This document shows, piece by piece, positions 1 to 13,216 of a stretch of 64,000 nt of DNA. Below the pieces are notes generated by a model. It saw nothing but the letters and a program-made list of their open reading frames with translations, had not been told where the DNA came from and did not search any database. Position 1 is the first letter of the stretch, and each line of letters begins with the position of its first letter. Made by a program: the position numbers and the translations under genes. Source of the stretch: Nymphaea colorata (taxonomy: Eukaryota > Streptophyta > Magnoliopsida > Nymphaeales > Nymphaeaceae); the NCBI RefSeq assembly GCF_008831285.2, contig NC_045143.1:5031503-5095502 (forward strand). The letters are read 5' to 3'.

Positions 1-3000
1 AGCCCTGCTTTCAGTATATCTGGGAGTCTGCCTCCCATAAGTCTCTACCTGATGAATCTGATTGGTTTCTCCCGCTTTACTTTTGCTGTTAATTTCTTGC
101 AGCCTTAGGACCTTTGGAGTATAATTGAGTTCTGCTTTGTGTTGGCACACGATAATGGTGGCCTGTTCGCCATATGTTTTGATCTCACATTATGCATGAG
201 TCATGACCAGCAACAGTACTTGACGTAGGCTTACTGTGAGCCTCAGCTGCATAATTTCTCCATCTGTTATGTTGAATGATTGACGAAATCTTTCTCCTGC
301 AGAAAAGATTAAGAATGATATGTTGTAGGCTGCAATAACTATGTAAGAATCGAAAGAATGGTAGTTGAGCAGTGACCTGCAGGTCATACTGTTGGTGGTA
401 AGGATTTCAACCCCACTCTGCAACAAATGAGAAAACAAAAAAATCAATCAGAGTTTTCTGTTGAAGTCATCTCATAGATAATCTTTTCGTTTGCTCTCCT
501 TGAAGATTGCCCAGGTACATCCTAGCATTTGATCACAGAGATCCATATTTTAGCAAGGAGCCCGTGTCCATCGTATAAGGTAAACCAGTAGTGCAGCCAA
601 GTCTCTCCCGCAACCACAACCAAAATGGTTAATTGTTCTGTTCTCCCAGGAAAAAGAGTTGAAGAGAACACAACTTCAGCAGCATAGCTGGAACATTAAG
701 GCCTATATTCTATGATAAAAAAGTTAATGAATTGTTTCTTCTGCTGCATTGAAGGCCAAACTTCGTTAATAGCAGTTCAGATTTTGAAGCCAACAATGCC
801 ATGAAAAAACTTGTATACAAGTTCATAATTCTTTTTTGGAATACTATAGCCATTTTACATTTATGAGAAATTGCACATGCTGATGCTGGTCGGATTCTAG
901 TGATTTTAGTTCCCAAAAGAACTAAATAAACCAGGCGCATGTGATTCAATTTATCCCGGGTGGGATGAATGTCCAATTGAAACCATGCCATCAAAAAGCA
1001 GGTGAAACACATAATGGCTAATTCACTGTTGGTTCTCAACGTCTCGTTCAAAACTTTCGATTGTTAGGGCAATTAGACTTGGTTGTGAAAACGATATTTG
1101 ATTGAGACCCTCGTCAATCCTTCGTTTTCTTACAAGTAGTTACTCATAGCTAGAACAAGAAGTCCAATGAGGAGTTTACTGCATGAAGAGCCACCTTACG
1201 TTCCAGCTGAGAGTTCCAAATTATGTGGCCACCGTCATATATGTCGATGAACTCAGATGGGAAGAGTTGGTTGTCTAGAGGTATCAACGACCTGCTGCTT
1301 TTTGATGAGAAGGTTGGCGATCTGCAGTTCCACAGAAAAACTAGATCTCATTGAGTTTAAAGACCTCTGGAAATCAACGCAGCAGATGATATTTTTCTCT
1401 GAACAGGCAATTATGGAGTCATCAATGTCCGTCACAAAATTGGTAGATGTGCTGCTAATCTCCATTAAATTTCTGATGTTGCTGACACAACAATCCACAT
1501 GTACATAGTTCACAGTACTCTTTAAGCAAGGGTTCAAATCTTCATGTATGAGAAGTAACATGGTTAGATATGGAAAGCAGTGGTTCGAAGTTAGCCTTTA
1601 CTGAATTCAGCTTAATGGGGTAGCATCTGGATTCGGATCTGTTCTCTTTAATCAGAATTCGGATTTGTCTAGCATAGGATATGACATGTATAATGTAGTC
1701 TGATTAGAGCTTCGTCGGATTTCATGAGCAGATATATCAGACTCGGATAAAGATTTCTTATGAAACTGTAACAAAACTGCATCTGATTACTAATCTGGAT
1801 CTGATTTGCTTGTTCCTGAACATATTTTTTCTCCTTAATGAGTAATCAGATATATCTGAACCATTTATGTCCAAACTTGAAACCTCAAATAGGTCATTGT
1901 AACTACCGGAAGAACCACTACCAGGCCGGGTCAATTTTGATAAGAATTAAAAGTAAGAACGTTCTTCCAGATTGAAAACCGGAACTTCCTTGGCTTTGGA
2001 CGTTAAAGGAATTTGATTATTTTTCTTCCTTTCCAAAACCAGATTAATTCAACTGAGTGATCTCAGTGGTACTGATACTTGTAGGATAGAGAACTTCTGA
2101 GTATTGATACAAATATATTTGATGTAAGGGTAGACATCTTCAACAACTACCAAAACATTTCGCATTTCTCTTGCTCACAGTAGGTTTCCAGTTCTAGATA
2201 ATCTGAAGATTAAGCGTCTATTTATTAAACCCTTAATTGAAAAAATTAACCATGATCAGATAAATCTCTTTATGTGCCCAGTTGGTGCAAAAGAATTGAA
2301 TAGTAATATAAACTGAAAAATCTTAATTCGGGCTGAGTGGTGTGTTGTCGACGTGTTCTCAGTTGGATTCTCATAGATGCTGCTCTTCTAGACTGCTGAC
2401 ATGCATAATACTTAAGTTGAAGAGCGAACTGATGGACCAAAAGCAGCTCTAGACCCTAAGAAAGTCGGCTCAAGCGATGGGTTCTTTCCGACTCACCCGA
2501 ACCTGCTTCTCAAGCAGATTGATGGTCTAAAAATAATCTTGAGCCACAACGCTAAATCGATACTAGAATGTTATTTCTTCACATTGTTATATGCAGGAAA
2601 AAATAAACTGCTCGTGATAAGAAGTTTTCGAATATTTACGATTCATGGAGCTCGCAAACCCATTTTTACTGTTTTGAAACGCTCCATTCGGTCTTCTAGA
2701 CAGGCCGTCGATGTCTCAAACAATTAGTCGTGTATTTGATAAGTGCATGTATCGAACGTATACATTGGGTCATCCATTTACTCATTCAAACGCTCAAGAA
2801 CACATAAAAAATTCCTAAGGGTGTCTCTCCAACTTGCCGAACCCAAGAAACAGATGTAGTTCCCAGCAAGAAATACAAAATGATGAATTCAGGCAAGAAA
2901 ATATATTTTGTACTGTCATAATTATGGGAATTAAAAAAAGCTTCCTAATGTTTTTTATGTTCGAACTTGTAGCGAAGCCTCAGCAATTTGAATATGAAAT

Positions 3001-4586
3001 TTGAATATGAAGAAGTTAATTGAGGTAGAATTTTAAATGGTATTTTTATTTTTAAGGGTGAGTGGTTCATTTTACAGAATCACCGTCCCTAAGAGAGGCC
3101 ACTGCCTCCCTTATGTCCGCTTTTTGGTTCACAAAGCATGTTTTAGGGTGCACCGAAACGTGATAATGATCACTCCAAAATATGAACATGAGTTTTTAGA
3201 GGAACCGAACCACCTTGCTGCCAAGTACGCTACCACCTCTCTAACTACTTGACGTGAGATATGCTGGTAAACACAAATAAAGAGATCCAGTATTTCAGTA
3301 GAGTAGTGTTTGATATCCTAACAGTTTGCCATGTTTCCATGAGGAAACATGGTGTGATTATGCCCGATGTTTGATCATTTGATTTAGAAAGAATATCTAC
3401 AATCGGACGGCTATTTTTTAATGAAAACATTATGTTTTTTGAACGTGTGAATTGGAAATATGTCTTCTAAGAACACAATTTCTCTTATAAAAATATGCAG
3501 ATAAATGTATATAAAACAACAAAATAAGTAAAAAGTTAATAATTGATTTAGCTAGTGGAGGAAATAAGAATTAATTTTATGTTAATAGAAAGCGACTGAG
3601 AAGCAACACAAGAAGCTGAAGGAAGAAAATCACGAATGATACGTGCACGCACCGCTGCACAAAACACAAAATTCAAGATATTTACACCACATTATTCAAA
3701 CACAAAAAAGGACATTTTAATATGGCTAAAACTAAAAAAATTTGTTGCTAATAAAATGCTTGCTAAATTGGCATTAACAACAATTTATGGTACAGAAATG
3801 ATGTTTTTAATAACAATTTATAATCCTTTCAACGATCATTTAAAATTTTTAGTCATCCAAAAACTAAAAAGCAAAAATGCTATATTCATTTTCTTCAAAC
3901 ACAGAACACAAAATTCAAGATATTATTTTCACATTTTTCAAAGACAAGAGGGCACAATTCAGTCCTGCTAGATGCTGAATCATGCTGCATGGCTAAAATT
4001 AAAAAATTTTCGCTAAAAAAATTTTTTACATCGACATTAACAATGGTTTATGATGTGACAAGAGTTTATGATAACTTTACCAATGATTTATAATCCTTTT
4101 CAACAATGAGTTTTTAGTCATCTTGCAACTATCCTGCATTCGGCAACAATGTTAGATAAACCCATCTTAGATAATTTTTCATGAAGAGTGTTATCCATTG
4201 CAAGGGTTAATCAGCAATCAAAACACTATCTTGGATGAAATTGGTTTGGATTTAGCCTTTTAATAATTTTAAGTTAATGAGATTCAGTATAATTAGATTC
4301 ATATTCAAACTCTAACTCGAACTCAGAAATAAAACCTAATTTGGATCTGAATAACATAAGATCCAATATTTGTATGTTGGATCTCAGTAAGATCTCAGAC
4401 ATGAATTTAGTTTTAATCATGAAACTGCATACAAAGTCTAAATTCAATTGGTATTTGAACTTAAATTTATTTACCAAATTCTAGCAAAAGATCTGTTGGG
4501 AGTTTGGAAATTTAATTACCGAATTCAATTACTGGATTCAAAATTGCATTAATAATTGAATATACCCGACCAATTTAAATTCAAAA
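1..4586. other. Spacer without a supportable gene
   Basis: No exon chain with convincing splice sites or a recognisable protein was found on either strand. Open frames here are short and could be chance. Frame 3 of the + strand is open from the window edge to a TAA at 90-92 and could be the tail of an upstream gene, but nothing confirms it. The stretches 1615-1860 and 4260-4570 carry reiterated words of the GGATTCGGATC and AATTCAAATT type, typical of degenerate plant MITE interiors. A diverged tandem duplication lies at 3663-4122 and is listed separately. Confidence 0.6.
3663..4122 (+). repeat. Diverged two-copy tandem duplication, period about 242 bp
   Basis: Copy 1 (about 3663-3857) and copy 2 (about 3905-4122) both open with the 20-mer aacacaaaattcaagatatt. 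They then share, in the same order, a tatggctaaaa-like stretch, a run near gctaaaaaa, a cattaacaa..ggt/atttatg block, tttataatccttt and ttttagtcatc. The copies differ by substitutions and small indels, so the duplication is old. No coding function is suggested. Confidence 0.7.
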
Positions 4587-5036
4587 TTGCATTACTCAGC
4601 TCCTTCGGCCTGTTATTCAGCTCATGGAATCCAAAATAGCTCCAAATCTCAATCAACAAAAAACCGTTCCGGTTCGTCAGATTCATTTTTCGGACCGCTC
4701 CTTACACCGATTCATCCATCCCCGCAAGGGCCGCCCGTTCGGCTCCTTGTCGCGTCCTCGGTAGGACAGAAAGTTCCACGCCGATTCCCAAACCTCGGAA
4801 AGTGATCGGAAGCATGAGCGATGGCCCCAAACTCTTCACCAACAAGCCTAGAAAAGGTAATTTAAAAGCTGCCCACGTTGGCTTGTGCCCTCTTTGGTTC
4901 GCCCGATTTGGGGAAGAAATACAAGGGTGGTGGTTCTTGATCATCTCTGATCTCGATCGGAGTTGCTTGTTTCTTTGGTGTTTCAGCACAGCTGAAGCAC
5001 AAAACTGAAGCGGGTCGTCCGCCTTCTCAGCCTTCC

Positions 5037-8000
5037 ATGGATCCCCCACGACCACCGGAAACACCACCACCACCACCATCGTCCGCTCAGGTTCCTAAGG
5101 AGACAGCTGCTCGTCGCTACAAGTTTGTTTGGCCTGTTCTATTGGCGGTGAATGTTGCAATTGGAGGTTGATCTTTACCTTATCTCCTTTTCTGCTTTTC
5201 TGATTTTAAGGTTTCGAGCGACTGGTTTCACGCGGTGGTTTGTTTGATAAGTAATTGCTTTATTGATGACATCTCATCTCTATTACCTCTTCAGCTGTTT
5301 TTTTCACCTCTTTCCTTTGTACGTCTATTTAGTGCTTTCTGTTGTTTAGGTGCTGTGCTTCTTTTTGAGCTTTCTGGTGTTAATTAGAACTTTTAAGAGT
5401 TTAACCATTTGTGTACATACTGACTATTGCATTGCATTTGTTTCTGTTTCCTTTTCCGCATTTTCTTTCTCCTTTTCATGAGCCCACATTTATATTTGAT
5501 GAGTCCATATTTTGGTTTTCTATGGAGATTTGCTGGATCAGGCACGGAACTGCGTTGTCATCCTTTTAGTTTTTGAACAAGCAAAGAAATGGAGAAATAT
5601 AAATGAGAAATGATAGTCTATAGAGATTTCGAAGACAAGAAATTACATGGTAGGTGCTACCCACTTTGTTGAAGCTTCTTCATTGGCAACGCTCTAAGAT
5701 ATGAAAACCTATTCAAACCTTTCGTCTAGCAGTTGGATCCTGACGTACATTGCTTCAGTAGGATTTTTACTCCATTTTCAAGAAAGATGGAGAGACCCAA
5801 CCTAGCAACCAAGACACACTTACTCTTACTTTCAAAGCGACTTTGTCCTTGGTTTTCAGGGTTCTTTTATGATGTTGGATGTTCGGTGTGTAGGACAGCA
5901 TGATCATCCCAAGTGCATTCTTTAGGAAGGCTGCAGGAAACCTCAAAGAAGTTCAGCAAGGTAGTTTTATGTAAGAACACTTTAACAACAATAAGAAGCC
6001 AGAACCAAGCTAATAGCTGTCCTGTACCTTCTGCATAGTATTTAACCTTTTCAGGCTTGTCTTATCATCGCTGTTGATGACCAAACCTAAATGGGGTAAC
6101 CCTTCCTAAATTTGATGCCATGAAAGTACCAATTTAACTTAGGTACCACAATTGAGATGATTATTATACTCACATGGGTGAAGGTATGTGTATGAAAATG
6201 CAGATAGAAGCACAACAACTTTAGTAAGTGTGGATATGGTAGTGTGTGTGTGTGTGTGTATATATATAGATATGCCACAAAAAATTCAAAATGATAGCAA
6301 CATTTAAATGAACGTTTAGTATAAATAAAAATATTACATGTTAATGACCAATAACTCATAAAAAAAAAGATCGAAAATTGAGTTAGAAACAAGCTAAATC
6401 AAGTAAAAGTAAGTAGTTTGTATAAATTCAATCCAAAAAGTAGTCGGGTGTGTCCAAGTGCGCATTTTTCTGTGTCAGTATGGTGCCACAGGTAGAGGGA
6501 CCTTAGTTGAAGATGTGACATATACTACTCATCCATTGGAAAGTTGATCTTTCTAAAAAGCTGCACAATGCTCATCCTTTCCTAGGAAGGAGCATGTGGT
6601 GAACCTAATGCACAAATAAAAGTTCCATCACATTTAAACCAAATTCCTGTTCATATCATTTTTGTAGTGCTGAAAAGTGATGAACTTAACCTTATCAGTA
6701 CTAATGTGGAGACTTGATGGAGCTCCCAAAGATTGGCCCATACCCCTTATCAATGCTGGATGGTGCAAGGATGCTGCAGGTTGCGTTAATCATTTAAGGT
6801 GATAAAATGTAGAGTCATCTATGCAACCATGCGATAAACTTGAAAGATATGAGAGAGAAGAGGGAGTATTTTCATCAAATATTTGTTACTTAACCCTCTA
6901 GGCTCTAGATGCTATCCTGGTTTGGATACCTGAGGCAGAAGGCCTGCTGCACCTGCTTAAAAGTTTATAAGTCTGGCCTCTTAGCTTATGCGTCTGCCCA
7001 GTGGAGCTTCAAGAAGGATTTAAATTGTTTTGTGGTGACTTACTGCACAACGTAGTGAAAAGGAAAAATTATATGAGATAAAATACAGGTAGTAATAAAA
7101 CATAAAACCCACAAAATTATGAGAGCTTTGCCATAAATGGAGAAGTAAGAGACAAATACAGGCAAAAGAAAAGCAAGTTAGATAAAAACAAATCATAATG
7201 GAACTTGAAATTCTGGTTCAGGCTATGGACTCCACAATATAATCTGAATCTCCCTGATCAGTTTTTTTCCACCCTTGGCTGCAATTGGAGCAATTAGCGC
7301 ATCTTCTGTTGGATACCATGAAAGAAAATATTTAATCACTCGCATATTGGTGCAATGACTACATGAAAGGCCCAATAATGCTTTGTGAAAACATAAAGAC
7401 CATTGAATTTGGAAAGCTTTTCATCATATTACTTGAGACCAACATTTTGGAAGTGTTGGACCTGAGTCCTAGCATTTGGTTGGTCTTAAATTGGTCTGTA
7501 GCTTGTTCCAGGGATACAGCTTTGAAGACCTTTGGGAACAGGATATGGAAGTTTGAGTTTATAACACAACCCATGTCTTCATGTGTTGAAGTTAACAGGG
7601 TTTTGTGATGAAGTGGACAAAATGAATGGATGTCAGTAGCTTCTATAAACACAATCTCTCTTGAATGAGATGTGTCAATCTATGTCACATAGGTACGGAT
7701 ACAGGTGCCGGTGTGGGTACGGGTACTGTCCATTTTCAAAAAACTTGGGTGCGGGAGTACGGCCGTATATATATATATATAACAATAAGAAATACTTAGA
7801 AAATATGTATCAAAATAAAGAATATACATCAACATAAACAAATAAAGAACATATAAAATATATATCAACGGCTCTTGCAGCAGTGTGTTTGAGAAACTTA
7901 TGAAAAACTTTAAACATATGGACAACCGAGCAGCTCCTAGTCAAATATGAACATCAATCGAATTTTCACATCCAAAGAATAGAATAAAAAGTAAGGTAGA

Positions 8001-9143
8001 AAAAAATTAAATTAAAGTAAAATTAAGCAGTTTAGACCTATAGGTACCCAAGTGTGTCAAGTACCCATTTTGGGTACAGGTACGGCGACACGGTACATGG
8101 ACCTTATTGAAGTACAAATGTGACTTACCTTTTCTAGACAACTTCTTCTCCATCCTCTTTTCATCTGCAGGAAGTCTTCCCCATCTGCAGACTAATGTCT
8201 TATTTTTTACTCCATCAGACTTGAATCCAATTCTAAAAATTGGTACTGGAGGACATACACAACTGGATACTGAATTTCCACACAATCAGCAGACTTAAAC
8301 ATCCAGCACCTTCATTTCAGCCTGCATTTTTGCTAACCTTCAGTAGATAAGATCAGATCTAATGTGCTATATCATAACTCAATAAGTTGATACTTCTTTC
8401 AATTAAATGAGATTGGATCCATTTGGCATTCCTCTGCTTTAGGGCACTCATGGTTGCTGTATGTCACTGCAGACGCATGAAAACTATTTCTAGGAGGAAA
8501 ACTAACTGGACCTCAACTCTCTTGCGTGTTTGTGCGGCAGAAGCTTTTCTGCCAAGCAGGTTGTAAGATGTAAAATCTGAATGGTCTCATGCTGAAAATC
8601 CTGGTTCATATATGCTTATGCTTAATAAAATTTGTCCACAGTTTATCTTCAAGGACCAAGCGTTGGCATTTGCCCGCATATGCACAGTGCAGGTTGAGCT
8701 GAGGCATGAGACCACATGCATATCCACTGTTATACTTTCCCTGGTGCAATATATTGTAGGGTTGTGTAAGCTTCGGTTACTGCAGCTAATAATTGTTTAC
8801 AACTATTTCAATTTGGGGTCCTTCAATGGCAGCTTACCTGTTCCTGAATGCAAACAAGAAAGATGAAAAGGAGGAAGCTGAAGTAGTTGGTGGGGCTCCG
8901 GCTTCAAGTGCCAGTGCAACTGTTGCAGTTCCAGAGAAGACATTACCTCCAGAACCTACTATAGTGCCAGCTATTATTCCACGGGAGCCAATACCAGAAG
9001 ATGAACAGCGCAAACTGTTGAAGTGGATGTTGGAAGAGAAGAGGAAGGTGAAGACGAAGAATCCAGAGGAGAAGAAGCGCATAGACGAAGAGAAGGCCAT
9101 CCTTAAGCAATTTATCCGTGCTAAGTCCCTCCCTACCATTTGA
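5037..9143 (+). CDS. Small single-pass membrane protein, conserved plant type, unknown function
   Basis: The coding exons are 5037-5166 and 8833-9143, joined in phase across a GT-AG intron (donor ggag|gttgat, acceptor ggcag|cttac). They give 146 residues. The N-terminus is proline-rich (residues 2-15). A basic stretch (ARRYKF) then leads into one hydrophobic helix at about 29-46 (VWPVLLAVNVAIGAYLFL). After it come an acidic/alanine/proline linker (about 50-90) and a charged C-terminal helix (about 95-140) with a PEEKKRIDEEKAILKQFIRA stretch. The layout suggests an N-terminal anchor with a helical, possibly coiled-coil, tail on the other side of the membrane. From memory, this C-terminal pattern recurs in plant proteins annotated only as transmembrane or hypothetical. 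I cannot give a function. The start is the first ATG of the open frame and reads straight into the conserved part. The 3.67 kb intron is much longer than the coding sequence and is filled with repeats. Confidence 0.8.
5167..8832 (+). other. 3.67 kb intron with repeat copies
   Basis: This intron separates the two exons of the small membrane-protein gene. It begins GTTGAT and ends GGCAG. It contains a (GT)n(AT)n run at about 6242-6268 and a (TA)n run at about 7767-7781. It also holds two related repeat copies (about 6240-6530 and 7684-8125), described separately. No internal exon could be supported. Confidence 0.75.
6240..8125. repeat. Two copies of a GTACCC/GTGTCC-word repeat
   Basis: Copy 1 spans about 6240-6530 and copy 2 about 7684-8125. 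Both have a (TA)n run, an A-rich stretch, and a right part in which gtgtcc/aagtg..cc, a ggtac/ggtgccacag block, gaccttA.TTGAAG and a tgtgac motif occur in the same order. In copy 2 the left end also carries ggtacggatacaggtgccgg-type words that are complementary to words at its right end. I infer a degenerate non-autonomous DNA element. Ends and target duplication were not defined. Confidence 0.45.
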
Positions 9144-9197
9144 CTGACATTGGTTTCTAGATTTTCTCGAGTCTGCATGTCAGCATGTGCACATAAA

Positions 9198-9250
9198 CAT
9201 GTGTGTTGATTATGAATCCATTTATGTGTGTTGATTATGAATCCATTTAT
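9198..9250 (+). repeat. Perfect 25-bp tandem repeat, two copies, in the 3' UTR
   Basis: The unit tgtgttgattatgaatcc plus the following atttatg is present twice back to back, just after the stop codon of the small membrane-protein gene and most likely inside its 3' untranslated region. Confidence 0.8.
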
Positions 9251-11280
9251 GCTGCTGAACATGAAAAATTTTCTCATTTTGGTGCATGTAAATACATGCT
9301 TGGTTTGTTCTTGGTTCAGAAAACATTATGTGGCAAGAGTTGGTTTCCGTCGTGTGTGTGTTTTAGCATGTGTTGCTGTAATATTTGGTTTTCTATATCA
9401 TACTACAGCATCTTTTTCTGTTCGCATCTGATTATTGACTGAGTAGATGATGCTGGTGGTGGTGATGATGGTTTTAGGCTTGTGAACGGCAAAAGATCAT
9501 AAGGCCACCAAGTCAAAATACTAATGGCGATTAAGAGAGAGAGAGAGATTGGGTAGTACCGACAAGCCCCTGCTGTTAGACCTGATCCGGTCATGCCGAT
9601 TCAGGCTGGCCTAGTTTCATTCAGACCTGACTACTGATCAAGGAATAACTGAAGCTGGTCGAGTTCCAAGAATACTCTGAGATTGACCTGTTAGCCCATC
9701 GCGGATAAAATACTGCACGGTGCAGGCGTAAAATTGTGTAGCTTTTCATGTTCTTGATGATTTTGAAATATTTCTAATTATTTTCTAGAGCGGAAAACTG
9801 GAAAAAATGGCCAGTACATGGTGATATATGCGTATCAGGCTATCAGTTGATGCATATCAACATTGGTGTCGTTTATTTTATTATATCATTTTTCTTTGAA
9901 GCAGAAACAAGAAGTTTCCTTCCCACTTGGTCAAAGGGTTAGAAGCCATGATGCAGTAAGTCATTGCCCTCGAAGGATTACGGCGCCCTAAAAGCACAAG
10001 CTACAGAGCAAATAAAAGGTAGAGCCGTCAAGATGAAAAAGGAGACTTGCGATATCTTTTTGCCATGAACTGAACCGGGAAGGGTCTGTCTAATGCAAAG
10101 CTAGTCTTCAAACAAGCACTCATGAATAAATCGGTAGTTGAGCGAGCAAAATGAGTGTTTCACCCCTTCAATTCACCTTGGGTACAAGGTATGTTTTCGG
10201 TATCTCGAGGTGACACATTCATTGTGCTTTAACTTACATATATCAGTGTCTTCTTTTTGTAGCACAAAGAATTGACACTTCCGTTACTCGAAACAGAACT
10301 TAGCTACATACCAACCTCCTTCTTGTCCATTGCACCAATCTCTTTGGGAATAGTAAATTGATAGTAACCAATGAACAAGACGATGATGATGCTTGTGACC
10401 ATGTACCGAGTTGGACAGGGACTAGTGCCATTGACCTAATGAATGAGCTCAGGATCAAATCCAGAGGTACACAAATTCATACTTGGAGCTGGACCATCCT
10501 TAAATTACTACTCGAAGAACTAATTTTTTTTTTTATGCATGAAGGGAAATGGATCTAGAGATCCAAACAGGACTTTCACATCTATTTGGCCATGGCTGAA
10601 AGGAAACGTCAGTATGATCAATAAATGAATCCAATGTAGTTTGGTCGAGGGGAGATATAAATATAACAAGTGAGTTTCGTTTTAGAGTCCGAGGGCGAGC
10701 ATTTCATAGGGACTGATATTTATGCTTTGGGAGATTTGGCAGTACTAAATTGGATCAGGTCCGAAACCTTACGTCCAACACAGTGACTAGGCACCACTCA
10801 GGCGTAGGCTAAACGAACACAAGGCTAAAATCTCACAGTTACAGATCTTAATCTGATCTGAACTATGGCACAATTTATATGATTGATTTGATCGAAATCT
10901 GATAACTCAAAAGCTACTCACTTGAGGGTTAATGGTTCGTCGTATCAAATCAATCATCCAAATCACATCTATTTAGTCAAATGTGATAAGAAGTCTAATA
11001 CATTACCTGAATTTTTTGTACTACCTTTTCATTGCATCTCGATCTCTATCTTCCCCTTGGTATGTGTATGCTGAGATCTGGTAATGTTTTTAAGATTATT
11101 TTGATCTGATTTCTTTGTGTCTATGTTTAATCTATATTTTTTCCCTATCTGTACGATCTTAAAGATTAACTATATGGTTGGACTTTAATATTGAGTCCAA
11201 ATTCATGCAATAGTATATACCTGACTGACTGAAACTTTAAGTTTGCCTTTTAACATGAACCTGGACTTGAGAAACAAGGC
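9251..11280. other. Spacer, nothing recognisable
   Basis: After the probable 3' UTR this stretch has a short (GA)n run near 9536-9550 and no exon chain or transposon ends that I can support. Confidence 0.5.
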
Positions 11281-11955
11281 CAGTGGCAGAGTAAAAAACT
11301 TTTGGCTAAGGGCACCATTTGAAAAAATTTCAATCTTTAAGAGGTAACAGTATTTATAAATAAATAAATATTTGAAGGCGTCTGTATAAAAATAAAGAAA
11401 AATTGCGAGGCTGGTGTGGGTAGGGGTGAACATCGACTCGTTAAAGCTCAGCTCATGATGGAGTTCAAGCCGAGTCATTTGCTTAACGAGTCGCGCTCGA
11501 GTTTATGAGTCGACTCGTTCAAATAATCGAGTTGAGTTCGAGCTCAACACGTAACTACCGAGTCGAGCTCGAGCCTTATCGAGTTTGTCAAGCCTTAATC
11601 AAGTCGATATTCTCAAACGAGTTTGCGAGTTTGTCGTGCCTTACTTGAATTGAGCTCAAGCTCAACACGTAACGATGAATATTGTTGAACCTTAATCGAG
11701 TCTAGCTCGAGCTCAACACATAACGATGAATATCAATTTTATTCAAACGATTTTGTCGACCCCTAATCAAGTTGATCTCGAGCTCAACACGTAACTGCCG
11801 AATCGAGCTTGAGCTGCTTTCGTCGAGCTATTCTCGAGCTCGATGTTTCATTAGTCAAGGCAAGCTCAAGCTGACTGAACTTAGGCTCAACTTGGCTCAT
11901 GTTTATCCCTAGGTGTGAGCAATTGCCCACACCAACCAATATGTAGCTTCGCTAG
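11281..11955. mobile_element. CAGTGGCAGAG-ended MITE interrupted by a hAT-like MITE
   Basis: The left part (11281-11420) starts CAGTGGCAGAGT and includes ctgtataaaaataaagaaaa and attgcgaggctgg. The right part (11920 to about 11955) continues gcccacaccaaccaatatgtagct. Together these parallel, in order, the intact relative at 31500-31669 (tgtaaaaataaaaaagcattgagg..., then gcccacatgagcccatatgtagg and its end). The 499 bp lying between the two parts are the hAT-like element plus one target duplication. The right terminus of this host copy is decayed, so its end coordinate is approximate. Confidence 0.65.
11421..11911. mobile_element. hAT-like MITE, 491 bp, GAGCTCGA-word interior
   Basis: Terminal inverted repeats are TAGGGGTGAACAT on the left and ATGTTTATCCCTA on the right, whose complement is TAGGGATAAACAT. 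Flanking 8-mers are GGTGTGGG (11413-11420) and GGTGTGAG (11912-11919), matching 7 of 8. An 8-bp duplication with TAGGG-type ends is characteristic of the hAT superfamily. The interior has no ORF and consists of permuted words such as gagtcgagctcgag, gctcaacacgtaac and ctcgttca. It inserted into another MITE. Confidence 0.75.
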
Positions 11956-13112
11956 CTCAATCATAGAATCTGACCTTTGATAAGAGTCCAAGTCTTACCA
12001 GGACCACCATGATATGGAACTTGGGGCCAATAACTTTCAAGGCTATCCTTCTGCTAGGTAAAGACTTTGGCTCCATCTAAGGGAGGCAACATCTAGACAG
12101 TAAGAGCACTGTTTATCTTTCTAAGGCTTTGGTTAAAGACCTTCAAATGGGAAGAGAACTAAGGATGTGTTTGAAAATGAGATCTGAGACTGATCTGAAA
12201 TCCATTTTGTACAAAAACCAAGTTTCAGCTCTGTGTTAAATGAGGATTTGAGATCTTTAACCCTCGGATTTGAGTTTGGATGAGGGCATGTCAGACTTTA
12301 AATCCTTAGATCTAAGATCCTTGGTTATCTGAGATCCGAGGTAAACAAACACCACATATGGTTCAATTTTTGAACCACATTTATTTTCATAAAGTAAGAG
12401 TTATGTCTCTATCAATTCTTTAACTTTCTATATTATTCCGAATATTATCTGAAACCAAGATCTGATCATGGCAGCCAGGCATTTGCTACTTCAGGTTTTG
12501 GTATCCTTTCCTAATGATGCAATCCTGTTTCCTTTTACTTGTATCAATTCAATCAGAGAAGAATATCATTGGGACCAAGTTACTTTTAAAAAGTCGTCTT
12601 GTATCTAGCAATTTGTGGGCGTCGAGTGATATCGTTGAGATGTAAGCTTGTTCTCAACAAGATGACCACACACGGGATGGTCTCAAAATGTCCGATTATG
12701 ACCCAAAAACCAAAACCATCAATTTTAAATCCTTTATTGAGTCTATCTGCAGGAACCTTTTTATGTTTGTCTCTTTGAAAGCAATGAAAGTAAAGTTTGT
12801 GTGTGTGGGTAAAGAAAAAAAAAAAAGGAAAAAAAGGCATTTTAGTGATTCCCCTAGTATTACTATGCATTTCCCCCCTTTTTCTCTCAACCAACTACTT
12901 CTCTCTTTTTCCTTCTCAACCTCCTGTCCGTCTGCGGCTGGGTGACTGTGCCGCTCCATCTTTCCTCTTTCTCTTATTTTTCTGTGCATTGTATTGTATA
13001 TTTCTTCTTTCTGCTTCTGTTTTTGCGGTTTATTTTTTGCGGATTGTTTTTGTACTTAGGGGACCTCTTGTCCCCAGATTTTGTTATATATTCCCATTTT
13101 ATTGGCTTTTTC

Positions 13113-13216
<104 letters not shown>

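Noticed and set aside
1-92. Open frame from the window edge ending at TAA 90-92
   Set aside because: Only 29 codons and no identifiable family; it may be the tail of an upstream gene but cannot be tested here.
1253-1561. 102-codon minus-strand frame with a protein-like composition
   Set aside because: No splice partners or homology were recognised, and an 83-codon frame overlaps it on the other strand. It could be a gene relic but is unsupported.
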